Source: an uncultured Coriobacteriaceae bacterium (lineage in GTDB: Bacteria > Actinomycetota > Coriobacteriia > Coriobacteriales > Atopobiaceae). Taken from it: a DNA stretch of 8,763 nt. Every line of letters starts with the position of its first letter. Positions within the stretch are counted from its first letter, which is position 1. Below are positions 1 to 6,417 of the stretch, piece by piece. The notes beneath the pieces are model-generated. The model saw only the letters and a list, made by a program, of their open reading frames with translations. It was not told where the DNA came from and made no database searches. The translations under genes and the position numbers were made by a program. The stretch lies in NCBI GenBank assembly GCA_902772085.1, contig CACXZL010000051.1, positions 1 through 8,763 of the forward strand, written 5' to 3'.

Positions 1-551
1 TCCTTGCCTTGCGTCTGCTCCGGAGAAACATAGTGCGCGGTTCCCAAAACGCTATTGTCGGCCGTAAGATGACTGTTTTTCGCACGCGCAATGCCAAAGT
101 CCATCACTTTGATGTTTCCATCAGGTTGGACCATGATATTTTGTGGCTTTATGTCGCGATGAATAATGTCATGACGATGTGCCACAGAGAGTGCTTGTGA
201 TATCTGTGATCCTATCTGAGCAACCTTACGACAGTCCAGCGCACCATGCTTCTGTATGCCACTTTTGAGATCGGTACCGCGAAGGTACTCCATCACAATG
301 TAGTACGTATTGCCATCTTTACCCCAATCGTACACCGAAACGATGTAGGGGCTTTGCAAAGCCGCGGCAGCTTGTGCCTCTTGCTTGAAGCGAGCGGCAA
401 ATGACTGATCGTTTGCATATTGCGGCAGCATGATTTTTACAGCAACGGTACGACCCAAGACCTCATCAAGGCCACGATACACGATGGCCATGCCACCAGT
501 GCCAATCTTATCCTGAACTGTATAGCGCCCACCAAGCGTTCTACCTGCCAT
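1..551 (-). CDS. pknB: PknB-type Ser/Thr protein kinase, N-terminal part (runs off the window)
   Basis: This is the N-terminal 183 residues of a eukaryotic-like Ser/Thr kinase; the rest lies beyond base 1. All the catalytic elements present are intact: glycine-rich loop GTGGMAIV at 17-24, ATP-binding Lys39 (VAVK), Glu58 of helix C, catalytic loop HRDIKPQN at 131-138, DFG at 151-153 and SPE at 176-178. It is therefore a canonical RD kinase, with Thr163 and Thr171 in the activation segment as candidate phosphosites. The ATG at 551 is preceded by AGGAG six bases away. It follows the rodA-pbpA gene, the position held by pknA/pknB in Mycobacterium, where these kinases sense cell-wall fragments and control peptidoglycan synthesis. 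A transmembrane segment and PASTA repeats would be expected downstream but cannot be seen, so PknA remains possible instead of PknB. Kinase family is certain; the symbol is tentative. Confidence 0.93.
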   Translation of the reverse strand, partial: MAGRTLGGRYTVQDKIGTGGMAIVYRGLDEVLGRTVAVKIMLPQYANDQSFAARFKQEAQAAAALQSPYIVSVYDWGKDGNTYYIVMEYLRGTDLKSGIQKHGALDCRKVAQIGSQISQALSVAHRHDIIHRDIKPQNIMVQPDGNIKVMDFGIARAKNSHLTADNSVLGTAHYVSPEQTQGK

Positions 552-656
552 CTGCCACTCCTATCGCTTGCGTAGCCCACCCTACGCATTTACAATCACA
601 TACATATGTATTGCAGTCCTTGCGCACGGCAACGACCGCCACTCTTTTGTTTGGCA
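552..656 (-). promoter_or_regulatory. Intergenic leader between rodA-pbpA and the kinase, with hairpin and palindrome
   Basis: This is the only sizeable gap in an otherwise coupled operon. It holds a perfect 12-base palindrome (atacatatgtat, 600-611) and an inverted repeat (gcgtag at 570-575 and ctacgc at 582-587, six-base loop). The hairpin lies just upstream of the Shine-Dalgarno site. It is not followed by a T run on the minus strand, so it is not an intrinsic terminator. No convincing -35/-10 pair was found. The region could be an internal control point setting kinase level separately from the synthase, but that is inference. Confidence 0.35.
558..562 (-). promoter_or_regulatory. Shine-Dalgarno site of the PknB-type kinase gene
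   Basis: On the minus strand AGGAG lies six bases before the ATG at 551. It is the cleanest ribosome binding site in the locus and supports independent translation of this kinase, which is not coupled to the gene upstream. Confidence 0.7.
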
Positions 657-3515
657 TCACGATACCCCCATCGCCTGGATGTTCAGACATTGCGCAAACA
701 CTTCACTCGCAACGTATGAAGCGTATCCACGTACATCTTCACCATTGCCTTCAACGCATACCGAAATGGCAAGCGTGGGGTTGTCGTAAGGAGCAAAGCC
801 TACGAAAAGCGAGTTGATGGATCCAGACCCTACTTGTGCCGTGCCAGTTTTGCCCGCCACGAGATAGCCATCCACCCGAGCACTTGTACCAGTACCGCTC
901 GTCACCACGTCGAGCATGGCGTCACCCACTTGGGCAGCCGCATCTGCGCTTATGACCTGGCCTAAAGACTGAGGCTTTGTGGTTGCCATCGTGGTTCCTT
1001 CAGGCGAGAGCACGTGATCCACCACATAAGGGTTCATGACAACGCCTTTGTTTGCTATTGCAGCAGCAACGACGGCATTTTGCATGATCGTCGTTTGCGG
1101 TCCAGCGGGACTCTCATGCTCGCCTACGGGCTGGCCACAAGCCGACCACGCCGTCTCCCATTCCGTCATTTCTGACGGCACGGGCATAAGCGAAGCGGCA
1201 CAGGTGAAGTCTTGGCCAAGTGACTTGTCATACCCAAACCCGTTTGCATACCGTACGAGGGTGTCTGACCCGAGCTGCACCCCGAGCTGGCCAAACGCAG
1301 TATTTGCCGACAACGCCAACGCAGTGCGCAAGTCAATCTCTCCATACTCCGCATCATGATCGTTCGATACGTCCTGTCCGCCGATTTCCATTGATGAGGG
1401 GGAGTCGTAGATCGTGTCAAGAGTGGCGGCATTGGTATCCAACGCAGCGGAAAGCGTGACAAGCTTGAACGTGGATCCCGGCGTATAGAGCTGCGTCGTG
1501 CGATCGACTAAGGGACTTGCTTCATTATCGCCGTTTTCTATCACGGATGCGATATCTTCTATGTCATATGATGGACTGGAGGCTTTCGCCAACACTGCCC
1601 CCGTAGAAGGATCGAGTACCACCACGGCTCCGCGATAGCCCTCCAACGCAGCTTCAGCGGCGCGCTGCATCTGATAATTGATGGTGAGCACTACCGAAGA
1701 ACCAGGTATGGGTGTGCCTGCCAGTGAATAGAGCGCGTTGCGCCAATTCGCATAGTTCGCACTTCCTCGCAGCGTGTCGTTCATGCGTGACTCTATGCCA
1801 GTCGCTCCAAATCTCGTCGACAGATAGCCGACGGTGTGGGCGGCGACACTCCCGTTTGGATAGACGCGCTGATAGGTGCCGTCCTCTTGTTGAACGCTTT
1901 CAGCTAGCGTTTGGCCATCTGACGTGATGATGGCACCTCTCTGCACAAAGCCACTCTTTGCTATGGTGTGATTGTTGCTTGGCATCTGACGATATGTCTG
2001 CGCCTGCACCACCTGAATAAACGTGAGATTGGTGATTGCGGCAGCAAAAAGCAAGGTAAAGACGGTAATCAGTGACACAAGACGCTTTCCAAGCGCAACG
2101 CGCCCCAGAACGCCGGATTCTGGCGTGTCAAGTCCAAAGCGCCCCCTCACATTGCGGCCGTGCGCCACGGCAGCAACCTTGCTCGCCTTGCCACGCATAC
2201 TCGGAGCCATCATATCGGCCTCTGATGTGTTTGCAATGAGGACATCCTGTCCCGTTGCTTCGTCACCGGTCCGCAGCAATAGCCCCACGATTATGAAACT
2301 CGCCAGCAACGAGCTGCCTCCTTGGCTCATGAACGGCAAGGTGACACCCGTAAGCGGAAGCAACCTCGTACACCCACCTACGATCAAAAACGCTTGAAAA
2401 GCGATTGCCGTCGTGAGTCCCACGGCAGTGAAGGCGGACATGTCTGACTTCGCACGAGCCGCCGTGGCAAATCCACGCACAGCGAAGATGATATACAGGA
2501 TGAGTATCGCAGAACCACCAAGAAGGCCCATTTCCTCACCAATAGCCGAGAAGATGAAGTCTGACTCGACTACCGGTATGAGCGTCGGCAAACCTTTGCC
2601 TATACCTGTACCAACGAGATCCCCATCCGCCAGCGAATACAACGACTGTATGATCTGATAGCCCCCATCGGGATTTGCAAACGGATCAAACCAAATCTGA
2701 ATACGATTGCGCACATGCGAAAACAGCGTATAGCAAAGCACCATGCCAGCTAGTAGCAAGAGCAGGGAGACGATGACATAGCTCACCCTACCTGTGGCCA
2801 CGTAAATCATTACCACGAGGAACGTGAAGAAGAGCAGAGCGCTCCCGAGGTCTCTCTCAAACACCACGACAAGCAAGCTCACGCCCCACATCGCAAATAC
2901 CGGTGCAAGCATGCGTGGCTTAGGTAACGCAATGGGTCCAAGACTTCTTGTTGAGGCTGAAAGCAACTCGCGATTCTCTGACAAATATGCCGCCAAGAAG
3001 AGAATGATGAGCACCTTCGCAAGCTCGCCTGGCTGGAATGAGAAGGGCCCTATGTTTATCCACAAGCGTGACCCACCGTGCTCGGTACCAAATACCATCG
3101 GAATGATCAGCAAGACTACGCCCGCAATACCCAATGTGTATTTGTATGAGGACAGCCTATCCATATTGCGCACCACGATAAGTGTGGCGACCATCGCAGC
3201 TATCGATATGAAGAGCCACAACACCTGGTTTACCGCAAGCTCTGGCTTGAGTCGCGTAACAAAGGCGATTCCGAATCCCGAAAGCACGAACGTAACGGGC
3301 AAAATCACAGGATCTGCACCAGGTGCAAGAAAGCGAATGGCGATGTGAGCCATAGCGAACGCGACAAACAGTCCTATGGGGACGGCAAGCGTCGCAACCG
3401 AGAGCTCAACGTTCATGTTCATGACATACATAGAATAGATGAGCAACACGGGCAGTGCTCCGGCGATGAGCAGCAACAACTCGGTTGTACGGCGCGACAC
3501 GGAAGTTCTTTCCAT
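657..3515 (-). CDS. rodA: RodA-type SEDS glycosyltransferase fused to class B penicillin-binding transpeptidase (PbpA)
   Basis: A 952-residue fusion of two proteins that are usually separate. Residues 1-415 are a SEDS lipid II polymerase with about 12 hydrophobic segments. It carries the FQPGE motif at 160-164, ERDLG at 220-224 as in actinobacterial RodA, and Asp319 in VESDFIFSAIGEE, which matches the essential SEDS aspartate in the large outer loop. A charged linker (416-477) leads to a membrane segment (about 478-500) and a transpeptidase domain with STFK at 681-684 (nucleophile Ser681), SAN at 736-738 and KTG at 889-891. The predicted topology puts both catalytic sites outside the cell. 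The PBP part, about 450 residues with a small pedestal, resembles actinobacterial PbpA. The ATG at 3515 lies one base after the pstP stop, with GGTGAT close upstream. An in-frame ATG at 3569 would overlap pstP by 53 bases and is less likely. The product polymerises and crosslinks peptidoglycan. Confidence 0.94.
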   Translation of the reverse strand: MERTSVSRRTTELLLLIAGALPVLLIYSMYVMNMNVELSVATLAVPIGLFVAFAMAHIAIRFLAPGADPVILPVTFVLSGFGIAFVTRLKPELAVNQVLWLFISIAAMVATLIVVRNMDRLSSYKYTLGIAGVVLLIIPMVFGTEHGGSRLWINIGPFSFQPGELAKVLIILFLAAYLSENRELLSASTRSLGPIALPKPRMLAPVFAMWGVSLLVVVFERDLGSALLFFTFLVVMIYVATGRVSYVIVSLLLLLAGMVLCYTLFSHVRNRIQIWFDPFANPDGGYQIIQSLYSLADGDLVGTGIGKGLPTLIPVVESDFIFSAIGEEMGLLGGSAILILYIIFAVRGFATAARAKSDMSAFTAVGLTTAIAFQAFLIVGGCTRLLPLTGVTLPFMSQGGSSLLASFIIVGLLLRTGDEATGQDVLIANTSEADMMAPSMRGKASKVAAVAHGRNVRGRFGLDTPESGVLGRVALGKRLVSLITVFTLLFAAAITNLTFIQVVQAQTYRQMPSNNHTIAKSGFVQRGAIITSDGQTLAESVQQEDGTYQRVYPNGSVAAHTVGYLSTRFGATGIESRMNDTLRGSANYANWRNALYSLAGTPIPGSSVVLTINYQMQRAAEAALEGYRGAVVVLDPSTGAVLAKASSPSYDIEDIASVIENGDNEASPLVDRTTQLYTPGSTFKLVTLSAALDTNAATLDTIYDSPSSMEIGGQDVSNDHDAEYGEIDLRTALALSANTAFGQLGVQLGSDTLVRYANGFGYDKSLGQDFTCAASLMPVPSEMTEWETAWSACGQPVGEHESPAGPQTTIMQNAVVAAAIANKGVVMNPYVVDHVLSPEGTTMATTKPQSLGQVISADAAAQVGDAMLDVVTSGTGTSARVDGYLVAGKTGTAQVGSGSINSLFVGFAPYDNPTLAISVCVEGNGEDVRGYASYVASEVFAQCLNIQAMGVS

Positions 3516-3516
3516 G

Positions 3517-4878
3517 CTAATCACCCATCCTACCCGTCGCAAGCGTCTGGCTTTGCGTAGCTGATGCACGCGACTCGTTCTCCGCTTTCATTCCGTTTGC
3601 GGCTGCTTGTTCTGGTGTGGAATCACCGTTTTCCGCTTCGGCGCCTGCGAGCGTCTCACCTTCCTGCTTTGCCCCAGCGGAGCTTTGAGCTGCAGCGGCC
3701 GCTTCAGCCGCTCTTGTTTTGTCTGCGTCTATCTGGTCACGATAGCGCTCCACCGTACGTCGGGCCTCTGCTTCATTCGACACGCTTATACCCTCGTCCA
3801 GCTGGTGTCGCGTCGCTTCGGGTAGATCGCTTACCGAGACAGACGTGGTCTCGACGACCTCATGCAACCCCAATCCAAAGAAGTCCCCTACAACTCCACG
3901 ACATATCGCCACGGTGCCGTTGTTGTTTCCTACATACCAAGAGGTACGCACCAGTGCCCCAAACACGACAGCAATCACGACGGTCGCCACCAACGCTATG
4001 GCGAGCCAGAGACCTATGGTCTTGTTTCTATGACGGCGGTGCACGTCGGCAAGCCCGTCGTCAAGTACGTCCACTACGATAACGGTAACGTTGTCATGTC
4101 CACCTGCCGTAAGTGCAGCGGAGACCAGCGTATCGGCTGCTGCCTGCGGCGTGACACTGGAAATGGCAAGGTCTTCAATGCTCTTGTCGGAGACCATGCT
4201 CGACAGGCCATCAGAGCAGATGATGATGCGGTCGTGCGTGGAGACCTCAAGGGTGAAGTGATCTGCATACATGTCGGGATCTGAACCGAGTGCGCGCGTG
4301 ATAATCGACCTTGACGGGTGTATGCGAGCCTCATCGGCGGTAATCTCTCCTGCATCCACAAGCTCTTCCACATAGCTGTGATCATGGGTGATGCGAACGA
4401 GCCTACTTCCATGCAAGAGGTATACGCGTGAGTCACCTACATGCGCAATCGACATGCGGTTGTTTTCTATCAAGACGCACGAAGCTGTACAGCCCATGCC
4501 TGGCTTGCCCAAACCATTGATCGAGCCTTCCAGCACGGCAGCATTTGCCGCTTCCACGGCAGCACCAAGCAAAATCTCATCCGCATGCTCGGGAGCACGT
4601 TCGGCAATGGTCGCGACCGCGATCCCCGAAGCCACTTCACCTGCCGCATGACCACCCATACCGTCACACACAGCAAAGAGAGGTGCCTTTACCAGAAACG
4701 AGTCTTCGTTGTGCTCACGCACGAGACCGACGTCCGAACGGGCTCCCCAACTCAAGTTTTCATTGCTACCGGTAACAGTGTTTGAATCCGCACGATTCTC
4801 TACGGGCATCTCATTGCGACCTGGAGCATTTACCGCCTCTACGGGCTGCTCTGCAATGGAGGTCTTCTCTTCGCTCAT
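3517..4878 (-). CDS. pstP: PP2C-family Ser/Thr phosphatase PstP, membrane anchored
   Basis: A 453-residue metal-dependent phosphatase that should reverse the action of the kinases encoded at this locus. After a roughly 40-residue polar N-terminal extension, the PP2C domain (about 42-272) carries the metal-binding motifs: REHNED at 54-59, DGMGG at 72-76, GDSR at 148-151, SDG at 222-224 and GGHDN at 259-263. One membrane segment follows at about 287-310, then an outer region of about 143 residues. Its first part (311-385) recalls the extracytoplasmic part of mycobacterial PstP, and its last 65 residues are rich in Ala, Glu and Ser. The start overlaps the fhaB stop as ATGA, and the stop lies one base before the rodA-pbpA ATG. 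In Mycobacterium, PstP dephosphorylates PknA, PknB and cell-wall synthesis regulators. Assignment is firm from motifs and gene order. Confidence 0.95.
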   Translation of the reverse strand: MSEEKTSIAEQPVEAVNAPGRNEMPVENRADSNTVTGSNENLSWGARSDVGLVREHNEDSFLVKAPLFAVCDGMGGHAAGEVASGIAVATIAERAPEHADEILLGAAVEAANAAVLEGSINGLGKPGMGCTASCVLIENNRMSIAHVGDSRVYLLHGSRLVRITHDHSYVEELVDAGEITADEARIHPSRSIITRALGSDPDMYADHFTLEVSTHDRIIICSDGLSSMVSDKSIEDLAISSVTPQAAADTLVSAALTAGGHDNVTVIVVDVLDDGLADVHRRHRNKTIGLWLAIALVATVVIAVVFGALVRTSWYVGNNNGTVAICRGVVGDFFGLGLHEVVETTSVSVSDLPEATRHQLDEGISVSNEAEARRTVERYRDQIDADKTRAAEAAAAAQSSAGAKQEGETLAGAEAENGDSTPEQAAANGMKAENESRASATQSQTLATGRMGD

Positions 4879-5288
4879 CGCCGGCTCACCCGCATGATGG
4901 TGTCTCCGGTCTGCACCTCGTCTCCGTCACGCAGGGTCACAGGCTGATCGATGAGGTGCCCATTTACCATGGTGCCATTTGTGGATCCGAGATCCTCAAG
5001 CACGAGTGCTGGCCCTTGAAGCGTGAAGCGCGCGTGAGTCGCTGACACAAACGGTTCGTCCACTACGATGTCCGAAGAGGGCGAACGCCCCACTACCACT
5101 GGGCCAAGAATGTCGACGTGAAGACCGCGCAACTGCTTGGCGCCCTTCTCCACGTCAACAGCCCAGATGGCAGCGTCTCTTCGCTGACCTCGCACCAGAC
5201 CTATTCCCGAACGCATCGCCGCAAACAAAAACAGGTAGAGAAGAACCACCAGCAGTATGCGGCCTGCAAATAGAACAAGATCAATCAT
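4875..5288 (-). CDS. fhaB: Membrane-anchored FHA-domain protein FhaB
   Basis: A 137-residue phosphothreonine-binding protein. One N-terminal membrane segment (about 4-24) is followed by a basic stretch (KGAKQLRG and preceding RGQRR) and a single FHA domain (about 62-134). The conserved FHA residues are all present: GRSPSSD at 67-73, Ser82 and His85 in VSATH, GSTNGT at 101-106 and Asn109. The domain should lie on the cytoplasmic side. The mycobacterial homologue (FhaB/FipA) sits at the same place in the same operon and links kinase signalling to the division machinery; that role is known for the family and not shown here. The gene starts one base after the fhaA stop, with AGGA four bases before the ATG, and its stop overlaps the pstP start by four bases, so it is translationally coupled on both sides. 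Confidence 0.94.
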   Translation of the reverse strand: MIDLVLFAGRILLVVLLYLFLFAAMRSGIGLVRGQRRDAAIWAVDVEKGAKQLRGLHVDILGPVVVGRSPSSDIVVDEPFVSATHARFTLQGPALVLEDLGSTNGTMVNGHLIDQPVTLRDGDEVQTGDTIMRVSRR

Positions 5289-5289
5289 A

Positions 5290-6417
5290 CTATCCTACCC
5301 GGAACTCGAGGTTTGTGAGCCCGATGGTGATAACGTCACCACTTTGAAGCGTTGCCTCGTTCACGTCCTGATCGTTAACAAGCGTACCGTTTGTAGAGTT
5401 TAGATCACGTATACTCCATGATGTCCCATCATACACAAGCTCGGCATGGCGACGGGATGCGTTGGGGTCGCCAAGTACGACGCAACCCTTCATACGTTCT
5501 CTGCCTATCCCCGTGGGAGTATTTATGATCCTATACAATCTGCCCGTAGCCAGATCGTGAAGCGTGCATTGAGTCCCCGCGCGCCGCACTTGATTCACTT
5601 GCTGCTGAGTGGTCGCTATACGCAACGAGGCGACCTCTTGCTGCGGAGTTGCCACATGTATCTCGGCGTTGGGTACCTTGGGCTCTATTTTGTTGCTGCC
5701 TTCGATTTCCATGGCAACTTCAGTCATATAGCCATCTGGTATTACTTCAAATGGGTCAGGCCCAGACTGCTCTTCCGAGCGGTCTTCTATGGACTCGTAT
5801 GCCTCCTGAGCATTATCCATCACATCTGGCGTAGAATCACCGCCGCTCTCGTCCTGATCGCCAAATACCATGCTATCCAAGAAATCGCCTCTATCAGGTT
5901 CCACGTAGGCCACTTCTTGGGAAATGGGCATAGGCTCCTCTTCGTGAACCGGAATGGGCGTCGGCACAAAGCCCTGATCTGCATAGAAGTCCTGCATGGG
6001 AGTAAGGCCCAGATAGGCGTTCTCTTCATCTCTCAATCGGGCAAGCGTGCGTGGATCGATGTTTTCCGCAAATACAGAAAACCTGCCACCACGAAGCGCT
6101 GGGTCGGGCATAAACCTTGCGAGTGGACGTCCCACAAAGGTGTAGCCGCGCTTCTTTGCTTGCGCCTCTATAAGCTGCGATATCTCATCCGTTATACGAG
6201 GATACATGGGACGCATAAGAGTGTCGTTTTGCTCGGAAACGAGTATGGTATAAAGCGCCGGTGCAGTATCCACGCCGTCGATCACGAAAGTCTCGTCTTC
6301 CATTTCGCGTACGGTGCGCTTCGCGAGCCGCCTAAACGAAAAGGGCAGACGCTCGCCCGGTGCGACTTCTTCGAAGATGGCACCTATGCGTTGGTCGAAA
6401 ATGGTAAGTACGTTCAT
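5290..6417 (-). CDS. fhaA: FHA-domain protein FhaA with N-terminal DUF3662 domain
   Basis: A 375-residue soluble signalling adaptor. Residues 1-120 match the FhaA N-terminal domain (DUF3662 type), recognisable from the opening stretch, from MYPRITDEISQLIE at 71-84 and from GYTFVGRP at 91-98. A long, mostly acidic, low-complexity linker (about 121-280) ends in a Gln-rich stretch. The C-terminal FHA domain (about 284-372) has GRE at 305-307, SRRH at 321-324, NSTNGT at 340-345 and Asn348, so phosphothreonine binding should be intact. In Mycobacterium, FhaA binds phosphorylated partners such as the MviN pseudokinase and helps restrain wall synthesis. The start overlaps the stop of the upstream kinase as ATGA. 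The protein is shorter than the mycobacterial one, mainly in the linker. No membrane segment is seen. Confidence 0.93.
   Translation of the reverse strand: MNVLTIFDQRIGAIFEEVAPGERLPFSFRRLAKRTVREMEDETFVIDGVDTAPALYTILVSEQNDTLMRPMYPRITDEISQLIEAQAKKRGYTFVGRPLARFMPDPALRGGRFSVFAENIDPRTLARLRDEENAYLGLTPMQDFYADQGFVPTPIPVHEEEPMPISQEVAYVEPDRGDFLDSMVFGDQDESGGDSTPDVMDNAQEAYESIEDRSEEQSGPDPFEVIPDGYMTEVAMEIEGSNKIEPKVPNAEIHVATPQQEVASLRIATTQQQVNQVRRAGTQCTLHDLATGRLYRIINTPTGIGRERMKGCVVLGDPNASRRHAELVYDGTSWSIRDLNSTNGTLVNDQDVNEATLQSGDVITIGLTNLEFRVG

Noticed and set aside
570..587. Hairpin upstream of the PknB-type kinase as a terminator
   Set aside because: The stem has only six base pairs and no T run follows on the minus strand.
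2085..2270. Possibility that the fusion is a frameshift or lost-stop error between rodA and pbpA
   Set aside because: The frame runs through a 60-residue linker of ordinary composition that fits the required topology, with no leftover overlapping stop and start. A sequencing artefact cannot be fully excluded, but nothing points to one.
2824..3348. Plus-strand open frame of 174 codons opposite the SEDS domain
   Set aside because: It is antisense to conserved membrane helices of RodA, and its Ser/Thr/Pro/Lys-rich content has no recognisable domain; it is a shadow of the coding strand.
3516..3569. Upstream start for the rodA-pbpA fusion adding 18 residues
   Set aside because: It would overlap pstP by 53 bases and add a very basic leader not seen in RodA. 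The ATG at 3515 has GGTGAT in place and a one-base gap to the pstP stop, as at the fhaA-fhaB junction.
3564..4284. Several plus-strand open frames opposite pstP
   Set aside because: They overlap each other in different frames and lie opposite PP2C metal-binding motifs and the tail, with compositions that mirror the true frame.
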